From positions 30,160,171 through 30,224,170 of the forward strand of contig OX421495.1 in assembly GCA_949126835.1 (NCBI GenBank): 64,000 nt of DNA, in the 5' to 3' direction. The stretch's first letter is position 1. Each line of letters starts with the position of its first letter. The translations under genes and the position numbers were made by a program. Positions 13,301-28,300 of this stretch are shown here, piece after piece. Source of the stretch: Anisus vortex. Lineage: Eukaryota; Mollusca; Gastropoda; Planorbidae. The notes under the pieces were generated by a model. It was given only the letters and a program-made list of their open reading frames with translations. It was not told where the DNA came from and ran no database searches.

Positions 13301-16300
13301 GCCACACTTTAGCCTCTCTCACCACACTTTAGCCTCTCTAACCACACTTTAGTCTCTCTCACCACACTTTAGCCACAGTCACCACACTTTAGCCACTCTC
13401 ACCACACTTTAGCCACAGTCACCACACGTTAGCCTCTCTCACCACACTTTAGCCACAGTCACCACACTTTAGCCTCTCTCACCACACTTTAGCGACAGTC
13501 ACCACAATTTAGCCTCTCTCACCACACTTTAGCCTCTCTCACCACACTTTAGCCACAGTCACCACACTTTAGCCTCTCTCACCACACTTTAGCCACAGTC
13601 ACCACACTTTAGCCTCTCTCACCAAACTTTAGCCTCTCTCACCACACTTTAGCCACAGTTACCACACTTTAGCCCCTCTCACCACACTTTAGCCTCTCTC
13701 ACCACACATTAGCCTCTCTCACCACACTTTAGCCTCTCTCACCACACTTTAGCCTCTCTCACCACACTTTAGCCTCTCTCACCACACTTTAGCCACAGTC
13801 ACCACACTTTAGCCTCTCTCACCACACTTTAGCCTCTCTCACCACACTTTAGCCACAGTCACCACACTTTAGCCTCTCTCACCACACTTTAGCCACAGTC
13901 ACCACACTTTAGCCTCTCTCACCACACTTTAGCCTCTCTCACCACACTTTAGCCTCTCTCACCACACTTTAGCCACAGTCACCACACTTTAGCCTCTCTC
14001 ACCACACTTTAGCCTCTCACCACACTTTAGCCACAGTCACCACACTTTAGCCCCTCTCACCACACTTTAGCCTCTCTCACCACACTTTAGCCTCTCTCAC
14101 CACACTTTAGCCTCTCTCACCACACTTTAGCCTCTCTCACCACACTTTAGCCACAGTCACCACACTTTAGCCTCTCTCACCACACTTTAGCCACAGTCAC
14201 CACACTTTAGCCTCTCTCACCACACTTTAGCCACAGTCACCACACTTTAGCCCCTCTCACCACACTTTAGCCTCTCTCACCACACTTTAGCCTCTCTCAC
14301 CACACTTTAGCCTCTCTCACCACACTTTAGCCTCTCTCACAACACTTTAGCCACAGTCACCACACTTTAGCCTCTCTCACCACACTTTAGCCTCTCTCAC
14401 CACACTTTAGCCTCTCTCACCACACTTTAGCCTCTCTCACCACACTTTAGCCTCTCTCACCACACTTTAGCCACAGTCACCACACTTTAGCCCCTCTCAC
14501 CACACTTTAGCCTCTCTCACCACTCTTTAGCCTCTCTCACCACACTTTAGCCTCTCTCACCACACTTTAGCCTCTCTCACCACACTTTAGCCACAGTCAC
14601 CACACTTTAGCCTCTCTCACCACACTTTAGCCACAGTCACCACACTTTAGCCTCTCTCACCACACTTTAGCCACAGTCACCACACTTTAGCCTCTCTCAC
14701 CACACTGTAGCCTCTCTCACCACAGTTTAGCCTCTCTCACCACACTTTAGCCTCTCTCACCACAGTTTAGCCTCTCTCACCACACTTTAGCCTCTCTCAC
14801 CACACTTTAGCCACAGTCACCACACTTTAGCCTCTCTCACCACACTTTAGCCTCTCTCACCACACTTTAGCCTCTCTCACCACACTTTAGCCTCTCTCAC
14901 CACACTTTAGCCAGTCACCACAATTTAGCCTCTTTCACCACAATTTAGCCTCTCTCACCACACTTTAGCCTCTCTCACCACACTTTAGCCTCTCTCACCA
15001 CACTTTAGCCACAGTCACCACAATTTAGCCTCTTTCACCACAATTTAGCCTCTTTCACCACAATTTAGCCTCTCTCACCACAATTTAGCCTCTCTCACCA
15101 CACTTTAGCCTCTCTCACCACACTTTAGCCACAGTCACCACACTTTAGCCACTCTCACCACACTTTAGCCACATTCACCACACTTTAGCCTCTCTCACCA
15201 CACTTTAGCCACAGTCACCACACTTTAGCCTCTCTCACCACACTTTAGCCTCTCTCACCACACTTTAGCCACAGTCACCACATTTTAGCCTCTCTCACCA
15301 CACTTTAGCCTCTCTCACCACACTTTAGCCACAGTCACCACACTTTAGCCTCTCTCACCACACTTTAGCCACAGTCACCACACTTTAGCCACCCTCACCA
15401 CACTTTAGCCACAGTCACCACAGTTTAGCCTCTCTCACCACACTTTAGCCACAGTCACCACACTTTAGCCACTCTCACCACACTTTAGCCACAGTCACCA
15501 CACTTTAGCCTCTCTCACCACACTTTAGCCACAGTCACCACACTTTAGCCTCTCTCACCACACTTTAGCCTCTCTCACCACACTTTAGCCTCTCTCACCA
15601 CACTTTAGCCACAGTCACCACACTTTAGCCTCTCTCACCACAATTTAGCCACAGTCACCACACTTTAGCCTCTCTCACCACACTTTAGCCTCTCTAACCA
15701 CACTTTAGCCTCTCTAACCACACTTTAGCCTATCTTACCACACTTTAGTCTCTCTCACCACACTTTAGCCACAGTCACCACACTTTAGCCTCTCTCACCA
15801 CAATTTAGCCACAGTCACCACACTTTAGCCTCTCTCACCACAATTTAGCCACAGTCACCACACTTTAGCCTCTCTCACCACAATTTAGCCACAGTCACCA
15901 CACTTTAGCCTCTCTCACCACACTTTAGCCTCTCTAACCACACTTTAGCCTCTCTAACCACACTTTAGCCTATCTCACCACACTTTAGCCACAGTCACCA
16001 CACTTTAGCCACAGTCACCACACTTTAGCCTCTCTCACCACACTTTAGCCTCTCTCACCACACTTTAGCCACAGTCACCACACTTTAGCCTCTCTCACCA
16101 CACTTTAGCCTCTCTCACCACACTTTAGCCACAGTCACCACACTTTAGCCACAGTCACTACACTTTAGCCTCTCTCACCACACTTTAGCCTCTCTAACCA
16201 CACTTTAGCCTCTCTCACCACACTTTAGCCTCTCTCACCACATTTTAGCCACAGTCACTACACTTTAGCCTCTCTCACCACACTTTAGCCTCTCTCACGA

Positions 16301-19300
16301 CACTTTAGCCACAGTCACTACACTTTAGCCTCTCTCACCACACTTTAGCCTCTCTCACCACACTTTAGCCTCTCTCACCACACTTTAGCCACAGTCACCA
16401 CACTTTAGCCTCTCTCACCACACTTTAGCCACAGTCACCACACTTTAGCCACTCTCACCACACTTTAGCCACAGTCACCACAGTTTAGCCTCTCTCACCA
16501 CACTTTAGCCACAGTCACCACACTTTAGCCACTCTCACCACACTTTAGCCACAGTCACCACACTTTAGCCTCTCTCACCACACTTTAGCCACAGTCACCA
16601 CACTTTAGCCTCTCTCACCACACTTTAGCCTCTCTCACCACACTTTAGCCTCTCTCACCACACTTTAGCCACAGTCACCACACTTTAGCCTCTCTCACCA
16701 CAATTTAGCCACAGTCACCACACTTTAGCCTCTCTCACCACACTTTAGCCTCTCTAACCACACTTTAGCCTCTCTAACCACACTTTAGCCTATCTCACCA
16801 CACTTTAGCCTCTCTCACCACAATTTAGCCACAGTCACCACACTTTAGCCTCTCTCACCACAATTTAGCCACAGTCACCACACTTTAGCCTCTCTCACCA
16901 CAATTTAGCCACAGTCACCACACTTTAGCCTCTCTCACCACACTTTAGCCACAGTCACCACACTTTAGCCTCTCTCACCACACTTTAGCCTCTCTCACCA
17001 CACTTTAGCCTCTCTAACCACACTTTAGCCTCTCTCACCACACTTTAGCCTCTCTCACCACACTTTAGCCACAGTCACTACTCTTTAGCCTCTCTCACCA
17101 CACTTTAGCCTCTCTCACCACACTTTAGCCACAGTCACCACACTTTAGCCTCTCTCACCACACTTTAGCCTCTCTCACCACACTTTAGCCTCTCTCACCA
17201 CACTTTAGCCTCTCTCACCACACTTTAGCCTCTCTCACCACACTTTAGCCTCTCTCACCACACTTTAGCCTCTCTCACCACACTTTAGCCTCTCTCACTA
17301 CACTTTAGCCACAGTCACCACACTTTAGCCTCTCTCACCACAATTTAGCCTCTCTCACCACACTTTAGACTCTCTCACCACACTTTAGCCTCTCTAACCA
17401 CACTTTAGCCTCTCTAACCACACTTTAGCCTCTCTCACCACACTTTAGCCACAGTCACCACACTTTAGCCACAGTCACCACACTTTAGCCTCTCTCACCA
17501 CACTTTAGCCTCTCTCACCACACTTTAGCCACAGTCACCACACTTTAGCCTCTCTCACCACACTTTAGCCACAGTCACCACACTTTAGCCTCTCTCACCA
17601 CACTTTAGCCACAGTCACCACACTTTAGCCTCTCTCACCACACTTTAGCCACTCTCACCACAATTTGGCGTCTCTCACCACAATTTGGCGTCTCTCACCA
17701 CACTTTGGCGTCTCTCACCACACTTTAGCCACAGTCGCCACACTTTAGCCACAGTCACCATATTTTAGCCACTTCTCGGTAGTTTATTTTGAGCAACCAA
17801 GTTAAGAAAATAAGGCTCATTCTCTTTTTATCGCCATAAAACGCAACAATATAATTTGGCTACTATTGTTGACCGTTTCGTAGTTTTGTTTGTTTATAAA
17901 ATGATTTTCTCTCTGTAAGTGAACACTACAATTGTATGCTTACAAAAAGTTCATTAAAGTAATTTCCGTTTGTATGTCAAGTACATTAAAAGTTAAGTGA
18001 ATAAGGTTTATAAGTCTAGATTTTTCAGTGATAGCTTTTTTTTTCACATTTGATGTTTTGTATTTTTCTACAAACCGAGAGAATCCTAAACATTTCTGAT
18101 GATTCCTGTTGTGTGTTTCCATGTTCTTTCAACAAAACTAAATTTGCTGACCAAATTGGATCTGACTTTGTTTGCGTAAAGGGAAGTGACTGCGTCAGAA
18201 ATTACGTCACCGCTGTTATGTTTGATCATTACTGCTCTCCCTGTAAATGTCGCCCCTTCCCTTCTCCCTTTCACTTAGTTCTCCGCTCCATGCTATAAGA
18301 CTAATTGGATTACACTACAGGAAATTATATATACCATTGAACCAGAAGTATTAGGATTTCGGGTCAGTAAATGAGTTAGTAGTATTGAGCTAGAAGAAAG
18401 TAGTGTGGTGTTAAAAAAAATATTTTTATAGAAACTGAATCACTTTCAACTTGTATTCTGTCACCTGAGGACCAGCCGGCTAATGATCAGTATTTATGAC
18501 TCTAAGGCTTCTGGCTTTGCCGCTTTTCAATCTTAATGTGTGACTTAACATGTGAATGGTAGAGGGAGAGAGAGAAGAAAAAGAAGTATAGAGAAAGAAG
18601 ACAAGAGAGAAGATGGAGAGAGATGGAGAGGCAGGGACAGAGAGAGAGAGAGTGAGAATGATAGAGAGATGAGAATTAATTTTAGAAAATAGAAAGAGAA
18701 AGGAGTAGAGAAACGGAGAGAAAGAAAGAAGATTAGAGAATAGAAGACGAAGGAGAGAAAAAGATAGGAAAGAGAAACACTGTCAGATATATTTCTGTGT
18801 TGTATGTAAAGCAAGTCTATGTTAGCGATGATTAGAACAAAGACAAGATTACAGCTCAGAACCATTTTCTGTAACCAGTTGTAACCGGGAGATTTCGTTC
18901 TAGAACCCAGAATCCGGTTCTCAAAAACCCGAAGATACTCTTCCGGTTTCCACATTTTTCAACCAACTTTTGAATCGGTAAATGATAATTTGTTAATGAA
19001 ATTCGAAAGTTTAATCGAAAAATTTGATTTAAAATGAAAAGAAAATTCGGTTCCACCAATGTCGGTTAGACATTATCATCCACATCACAACTAAAACAAA
19101 CAAACAAAAACAACAACACATGTAGTCTATATGTAACAACACATAAAGTCTATATGTAATAACACATGTAGTCTATATGTAACAACACATGTAGTCTAGA
19201 TGTAACAACACATGTAGTCTATATGTAACAACACATGTAGTCTATATGTAACAACACATGTAGTCTATATGTAACAACACATGTAGTCTATATGTAACAA

Positions 19301-22300
19301 CACATGTAGTCTATATGTAACAACACATGTAGTCTATATGTAACAACACATGTAGTCTATATGCAACAACACATGTAGTCTATATGTAACAACACATGTA
19401 GTCTAGATGTAACAACACATGTAGTCTAGATGTAACAACACATGTAGTCTAGATGTAAAACACATGTAGTCTAGATGTAACTATGTTTAGATGTAACAAC
19501 ACATGTAGTCTAGATGTAACAACACATGTAGTCTAGATTTAAAACACATGTAGTCTAGATGTAACAACACATGTAGTCTAGATGTAACAACACATGTAGT
19601 CTAGATGTAACAACACATGTAGTCTAGATGTAAAACACATGTAGTCTATATGTAACAACACATGTAGTCTAGAAGTAAAACACATGTAGTCTAGATGTAA
19701 CTATGTTTAGATGTAACAACACATGTAGTCTAGATGTAACAACACATGTAGTCTAGATGTAAAACACATGTAGTCTAGATGTAACAACACATGTAGTCTA
19801 GATGTAACAACACATGTAGTCTAGATGTAACAACACATGTAGTCTAGATGTAAAACACATGTAGTCTATATGTAACAACACATGTAGTCTTGATGTAAAA
19901 CACATGTAGTCTAGATGTAAAACACATGTAGTCTATTTGTAAAATAATATTCAAAACTGTTTTTAAAGTCTTTGTATTATTTAATCTGAAATAATGATTT
20001 AAGTTTCTAATTGTTCTTTATTAGATATTTGACATTTTATGCATTATGTAATGTAGAGTTATCAGTGATGGAAATAATACTAATACAGGGTGTAGGGAAT
20101 GGTGACATGCTGTTCTATGATCTACAACAACAATGATGGTCTTGTAGACATTATTTTAATCTCTTAATTTTCACAACCATGAAAATATTATTCTTTAAAA
20201 ATTGTACAAGCTTAACATATATTATGGAAACAACATAATATTTTATAATGTTGTTGAAATATTTAAAAAATATTCAGTTTGTAAACATATGTTGTTGAAA
20301 GAATACAAAAGACATTCAGTTTGTTAACATATGTTGTTGAAAGAATAAAAAACCATTTAGTTTGTAAACATATGTTGTTGAAAGAATAAAAAAGACATTC
20401 AGTTTGTTAACATATGTTGTTGAAAGAATAAAAAATCATTTAGTTTGTAAACATATGTTGTTGAAAGAATAAAAAAACCATTCAGTTTGTAAACATATGT
20501 TGTTGAAAGAATAAAAATGACATTCAGTTTGTAATCATATGTTGTTTAAAGAATAAAAATGATTAGTTTGTAAATAAATGTTTGTAGAAAGTAAAAAAGC
20601 AGCCATTTTGTAAAAATATGTTATTGAAAGAATGTATTTCTTTTCATGGTAATTTTTCTTTTTGTACCAAGCTGTTTTGTTTGCGTCCAGTGCAGCTGTC
20701 GATCGATTTGATTGGTTGAACAGATGCCCAGTATGCTGGTAGCGATGTCTGTGACACTGAAGATATTGCCCATTTTTGGAATGTTTGTGTTGAAAGTTGA
20801 GAGGATGGAGGGAGGGATAAGAGGGGACGGTCGAAACGTGAACTTGAAACTTCTTAAGTATGTTTGTATGCGCGACTTCCGGGACAGACTGTGCGTCCAG
20901 TTTATGTGCTTTGGTCCGGCTGGTCAACTATAATTAGTTTCGTAGCATTGAGGGTTTGTATTTCTGCCCATGATAGAAAGTTGTGTGGTGTGTAGGAAAT
21001 GTTGTCACTATAGAAACACTGGCGCATGTTTTTTCTTTGAATAGCCTAGTCAGTAATTGTTGCTTTTGTACATCTCCGATATAATTAAGTTATTTCAACT
21101 TTTTTTTAGATTCTTTATATTATGGGGTAAATTTTGAACTCTTACCCGGCCTGACCTTTTTGAACTGAGATTCAAAGGCGTTACTATGGTAAATGATGCC
21201 AGGGGCGCCCGAGACACAGGTAGAAATATGTGCCTATAAAAAACATAGTTTTGATTTATGAATGAGCAAAGATTAACACAGTGTCAAATTGGTGCCTGTC
21301 CAATCTTTGGCGCCTGGTGCGATCGCCACGTCCGCCCCCCCCCCTCATCAAGCCACGCTTTTACTGAGATCTTTGTTTGCTTGCGTAGTATGATGGTGTC
21401 ATTGAATAGATCAATGGTGTCCTTGAATAGATCAATGGTGTCCTTGAATAGATCAATGGTGCCCTTGAATAGATCAATGGTGTCCTTGAATAGATCAATG
21501 GTGTCCTTGAATAGATCAATGGTGTCCTTGAATAGATCAATGGTGTCCTTGAATAGATCAATGGTGTCCTTGAATAGATCAATGGTGTCCTTGAATAGAT
21601 CAATGGTGTCCTTGAATAGATCAACGGTGTTATTGAATAGATCAATGGTGTCATTGAATAGATCAATGCAGTACGATGGTGTCCTTGAATAGATCAATGC
21701 AGTACGATGGTGTCCTTGAATAGATCAATGCAGTACGATGGTGTCCTTGAATAGATCAATGGTGCCCTTGAATAGATCAATGGTGTCCTTGAATAGATCA
21801 ATGGTGTCCTTGAATAGATCAATGGTGTCAGTGAATAGATCAATGCAGTACGATGGTGTCCTTGAATAGATCAATGCAGTACGATGGTGTCCTTGAATAG
21901 ATCAATGCAGTACGATGGTGTCCTTGAATAGATCAATGGTGTCCTTGAATAGATCAATGGTGTCCTTGAATAGATCAATGCAGTACAATGGTGTCCTTGA
22001 ATAGATCAATGCAGTACGATGGTGTCCTTGAATAGATCAATGCAGTACGATGGTGTCCTTGAATAGATCAATGCAGTACGATGGTGTCCTTGAATAGATC
22101 AATGCAGTACGATGGTGTCCTTGAATAGATCAATGCAGTACGATGGTGTCCTTGAATAGATCAATGCAGTACGATGGTGTCCTTGAATAGATCAATGCAG
22201 TACGATGGTGTCCTTGAATAGATCAATGCAGTACGATGGTGTCCTTGAATAGATCAATGCAGTACGATGGTGTCCTTGAATAGATCAATGCAGTACGATG

Positions 22301-25300
22301 GTGTCCTTGAATAGATCAATGCAGTACAATGGTGTCCTTGAATAGATCAATGAAAAGTTGGTATTTCATCTCGTCCTATCTGAGATTAACAATCCATGTA
22401 CATACATATAGTATGTGCCTCCATTGTATCCACTAACCCAATGTGCCAGAAGCTGATATGTACACGCTGGCACCCGTTAGTATCAAAGGCCTAAAAAACG
22501 GTACGTTGTGGGATTTGATCCCTACAACACGACGGGCTAACTAGCTCTATCTATTGATCACATAGCCAACACAATTTAGTGAATGTTATTCTTGACACTA
22601 TCCGCATAACCCCAGATAACACTTATTAGATCCAGCGTATGTTATTGTCTTTTTCTGTTCATATTTGCCTTTCTATTATTAAAATTTGTACTTGAAATGT
22701 TATTTGTTCAACTACGATGCTTATATGTGCACTACTAAATAAATAAGATTAACATGACTTCATCATTACATCTTGTAAGTCCTTGAGAGGAATAAATCAA
22801 ATTTAAACTTTCTCTTGTCGTGTAGACGCAGAAATGTAGTATTCTAACAACCGAAATGTTCAACAAATTTTGTTTACGATAAGCCAATCAACAAATTCTA
22901 GGATACTTAACGACCTACTTTGAACTCTTACAAATACGTCTTGATCGAATATCTGGACCAGGGGTTCAAAAGGTCAAATTGCGATGGCGCTAGAATCTTC
23001 CCTCACCCTCTTTAAACCACATCTAAAGCATTCTTAAGAACGTTAGGTGACTTAGTATACAATTGCCCTCCCTCCTCCCATCCTTCCCCTTCTTGGCAGT
23101 TTAAAGGAACGTTTGCATTTAGTTCATTCACAAATTTACCAGGTAAATATTTGGAAATGTGAAAACGTTCATCTTATGGGAAAAGGGAAAAAAAAGGGGG
23201 AGGCTGTGGAGAAAGTATTTGGCTGGGTATATATGTGAGTGTGTGTCTCTGTGGAGAAAGTATTTGGCTGGGTATATATGTGAGTGTGTGTCTCTGTGGA
23301 GAAAGTATTTATTTGGCTGGGTATATATGTGAGTGTGTGTCTCTGTGGAGAAAGTATTTGGCTGGGTATATATGTGAGTGTGTGTCTCTGTGGAGAAAGT
23401 ATTTGGCTGGGTATATATGTGAGTGTGTGTCTCTGTGGAGAAAGTATTTATTTGGCTGGGTATATATGTGAGTGTGTGTCTCTGTGGAGAAAGTATTTGG
23501 CTGGGTATATATGTGAGTGTGTGTCTCTGTGGAGAAAGTATTTGGCTGGGTATATATGTGAGTGTATGTCTCTGTGGAGAAAGTATTTGGCTGGGTATAT
23601 ATGTGAGTGTGTGTCTCTGTGGAGAAAGTATTTATTTGGCTGGGTATATATGTGAGTGTGTGTCTCTGTGGAGAAAGTATTTGGCTGGGTATATATGTGA
23701 GTGTGTGTCTCTGTGGAGAAAGTATTTGGCTGGGTATATATGTGAGTGTGTGTCTCTGTGGAGAAAGTATTTGGCTGGGTATATATGTGAGTGTGTGTCT
23801 CTGTGGAGAAAGTATTTGGCTGGGTATATATGTGAGTGTGTGTCTCTGTGGAGAAAGTATTTGGCTGGGTATATATGTGAGTGTGTGTCTCTGTGGAGAA
23901 AGTATTTGGCTGGGTATATATGTGAGTGTGTGTCTCTGTGGAGAAAGTGTTTGGCTGGGTATATATGTGAGTGTGTGTCTCTGTGGAGAAAGTATTTGGC
24001 TGGGTATATATGTGAGTGTGTGTCTCTGTGGAGAAAGTATTTGGCTGGGTATATATGTGAGTGTGTGTCTCTGTGGATAACGTATTTGGCTGGGTATATA
24101 TGTGAGTGTGTGTCTCTATGGAGAAAGTATTTGGCTGGGTATATATGTGAGTGTGTGTCTCTGTGCGTAATAGAGAAAAAGAGAGAGAGAGATGAAGAAA
24201 GAGACAGTTGTAGACTTTCAGTCTGTAATCTTAATACATTTTGTCTTCAAAGTTTTACTTTCTATTCCTACATGACCGTCTTGGAGAAATGATTATATCA
24301 AAACTATTTTATCCACATGTGGACCAATAAGCATTTACAAGTTTTTTTGAACAAACAGATTAATGACATTCTTAAAACTATTTTATCCACATAATATGGA
24401 CCAATAAGCATTTTAAAGTTTTTTTTTGAACAAACAGATTAATGACATTCTTAAAACTATTTTATCCACATATGGACCAATAAGCATTTTAAAGTTTTTT
24501 TTTAACAAACAGATTAATGACATTCTAAAAACTATTTTATCTACAAATGGATTAATGAGAAGGTTAACGCTTTTTCTAAACAAAAAGTAATTAAATATTA
24601 GGATGAACTTTATTACTTGTAAAAAGTGCGAATTTTAATACTAACAAGGTTTTTAATATGAATATTGATCTATTAATTTTACCATTTCTTCTGTACTAGT
24701 CAATCTATCTATCATCTATCCAGGGGCGAAGCCACAGAGGGGGGGGGCTAAGCCCCCCCCCCCCCCCTGGAATTAAAAAAAAATATTATTTTTTTCAACT
24801 GATTTTTTAAAAATATGCACTAAATTCGCTAAAAATTTAGTAAATCTTTGTCACGCGAAAGTTTAGCCCCCCCCCCCCCCTGGTATTTGGTAAATATTTG
24901 TCACGCGAAAGTTCAGCCCCCTGTGGAAAAAATTTCTGTCTTCGCCCCTGCATCTATCTACCATAATATATTTATCATCTTTCATCTGTCTATTATTTTG
25001 TCAAACATCTATCATTTATTTGTAATCTATCACCTATCTATGATCTTTATTACATCTATCTTTTATTTTTCGTCTGCAATCTATCTAACACCAATCTATG
25101 TATGTATCATTTATCTCCCCTTCCATTCATCAACTTAACTACCCGCAATTCATGTATCTATCTATCTATCTAAACGATAATGATCCCAAACGCTATGTGT
25201 ATATATAAATATTTATGTAAATATAAATACGTGTGATTATAAATATATGTATATATAAATATATGTATATATAAATATATGTATATATAAATATCTTTTT

Positions 25301-28300
25301 TGATTGTTTGTGAGTATGTGTTTTGGGTATTTATTATTTCCATGGGTTGTCCGGGTAAAGTTTCTTAGTTATCAGAAATAAATGCATATTTCCCTAGAGA
25401 TTTATTGAGAGTTCAACAGTTTCAATGCCGAGATAAGAACATCTCGTGAGAATCGATTCCTGAGTTAAGGTACTGTGGTTTGGATCAGATCAATACAGAG
25501 ATTCAGCGGGCATGTTGGGAGATTCAATGGGCATGATGGGAGATTCAATGGGCATGATGGGAGATTCAATGAGCATGATGGGAGATTCAGTAGGCATGAT
25601 GGGAGTTTCAGTTGGCATGATGGGAGATTCAATGGGCATGATGGGAGATTCAGTAGGCATGATGGGAGATTCAGTTGGCATGATGGGGGATTCAGTTGGC
25701 ATGATGGGGGATTCAAGGGGCATGATGTGAGATTCAGTTGGCATGATGGGAGATTCAGTTGGCATGATGGGAGATTGAGTTGGCACGAAGGGCAGGCCAC
25801 GTGAAAATTCAACACGTGATTCCGTCCGTCTACTTTCAACGCTACAAACTTAATATAAAGTAGCAGCCGTGTATTTCTATAGAACAGATAAGTCCATTAT
25901 TTATGATGTAACATTTTTTACAATGAAACAAGTCTTGATGTGCAATATATGCATTTTATGGAATCAGTTATTTAATAAATATAACAAGTCAAATTCAAAA
26001 TAACAATAGACTTATAATTGAATGTATTGTTATGTTGTACTCTGAATGTGTGTAAAATACACTACCACCGTTCGCTATACAATGGATTCATGAATGAATG
26101 TATTATAATATAGAAACATGAGACAAAGTCTTCTTAAGATTGCCATATCTAGTTGGGACTCTTGGGACCTCGTCGGGACCTCGTCGGGACACTCTGAGAT
26201 GGGAGACGGTAGAAATGAAGTAAAAATGAATTGAATAAAATTAATTTTTATTTAGAACACAATTACGTGTTGCAGCAGAAGTAGTTTATGCACCATATTT
26301 TTGGAAGATTTAACCTTTTTCGGCAATAATTTTTCCCTTTTACGTATAAAGGTAACTTTCAGGAAGTGTTCTCGTAAAAATATTTTTATTCGGTCTTCTG
26401 GGGTCGTTTCTTTCTTTCTTTACTTTCTAAGGGAAGGCTAATCCAACCTTCTATCCTCAAGAGTTGTCCTGCATGTAAGGAGATTACTTCCTGTTTTATT
26501 CTTTCATCTCCCCTTGTTACTCTTTCAGCTTTCCGAACTTAACCCCCCCCCCCCTTTACTCACCCCCCTCCTCACACACACAACACGGCCACAAACACAC
26601 ACCCGCATATCCCCCCTTCCCCATGTGTATAAAAAAAAATAAAAAGAGTTGAAAGCAATAATCAATATTCTTGATTTGAAGGTCAAGGCGGTGCCAGCAA
26701 ATGTCTCCCCCTGCTCCCCCCCCCCCCCACATCTGTTGATATCAGTGATGACGACATATGGACGCAGGAGTAAATTATTACTGGGGACCAGGCCCCACGA
26801 GAGGGGGGTACAGCCGGTACGCCGTACCGGGGCCCATAAGAGTTTAGGGGGCCTATGAATATTAAAATTTTTAATTAAATTGGCAATTAAGTATTTTTTT
26901 ATTGTTGCTTCAAAGCTAGGAGGAGATGCCACAAAACCTCCTATAATCTCATGTGGCGCTGGGGGCCCTTTATTTTGGTATTCATTGAATGTAATACTTG
27001 AACATTTGGTTAAATATGCAAAGAAGCCTCTAGTTGTAATATAGGGCCTATTTATTTTCGATAGCATTTAGAGTCTCTCTTTTATTATTTTCCTCCAGAG
27101 ACATTTACAAATCTATGAGCCTTACAGGCTTACAGTTCTCACTGTCAGCTTAGTAGCTTAGGCCTCAATACTCTCTGTCGCTGCATACTAGTATGGCAGT
27201 CAAAGTTAGTTAGTCGATACTTTTACACTTGATTTCCAGAGCGGTAGCCAATGGGGAGATGGAAGGTATCATAATTTTATACACATAATTTGAAAATGTA
27301 TTGAAAATTTAAACACATTTCCTTGTCATTTAACAAAATGTATTTTGGGAAGAGTCTATACAAAAAAAAAATATGTGTCAACTGTATTTCAACAGCAGAT
27401 CTGACCTTACATTTGACTACACAGCATAGGGGGCCTACAATACTGGTGAATATTTACAACTGACAAGAGTAACACCAATAGTTAAATCATTGAACCTAGA
27501 AACCCTAGAGCAGGGGTCTGCAACCTAAGGCACGCGTGCCAAACTTGGCACGAAGAGCAATTTTCAATGGCACGCGAGAGACCTCCAAGAATTATTTTTT
27601 TATTGATGAAAAAAAACTGACTGTTGAAGCCGATGTTTCTGATAGACATAGCGACAAATTTCAGTGAGTTGAGATTGCATTTACAAGGACCACTTAATGG
27701 ATTTGCATTGAAACTGGACATATATCTTGCCGTGAAATCAATTTAAATACATTTAACTACATGTAGGCATACATCCCTTTATTAAGGCATATATTTCGAT
27801 AGATAGTTAGAGCTTATTCAGAAATACATCGAAGTAGACCTACTCAAAGCGGAGTTTTCTAACCAAAGGCAAGGCTTTCAAATACTTTTCAATAATGAGC
27901 ATCCAAATGTGCCCATTTGCGGGGGAAAATCTGAAAGGAAGCTGCTTAGCTTAGGAAAGTCATCTGCTATTCTAAACTAATGGGCATTCGCTCTTCTACT
28001 TTCAGCCTTTGGTTCACTTAGCCTACACTTAAAAATAAGCCAGCAATCTTTTTTTATATTACAAAATATAACTTGTTTGGCATCACTGTTGAATCAAATG
28101 TGGAAACGTTTTTTTAATTAAAGGGGGATAATTAAAGCATTTTTCGAGCTAATAATTTTATAAAACGATTTAACCATTATCTCTATAAATCTCCTTTGCA
28201 TTTGGCCGTGGTCTTACTACGGAGTTAAATGAATTGTCCTATAAAAATATTTTTTTAAAAGTATAATAAGCTTAGAGCAGGTTGACTTTTAGGTTGTTGG

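Noticed and set aside
11877..17775. CRISPR array
   Set aside because: Repeats are contiguous with no unique spacers, and the host is a eukaryote with introns.
11877..17775. Telomeric or interstitial telomere repeat because of TTTAG words
   Set aside because: Unit is 20 bp with CTCTCTC/ACAGTC tails, not TTAGGG or a known variant.
20535..20933. 130-codon - strand and 73-codon + strand frames in unique DNA
   Set aside because: Overlap each other on opposite strands, no recognisable domain, and the - strand one runs into a tandem array.
21258..22352. Frames of 100-144 codons on both strands
   Set aside because: Comes from the 21-bp array; open on both strands, no gene context.
23235..24292. 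289-codon and shorter + strand frames with 15-residue repeats
   Set aside because: By-product of a 45-bp array; at least two + frames are open over the same units and there is no supporting splice or start context.
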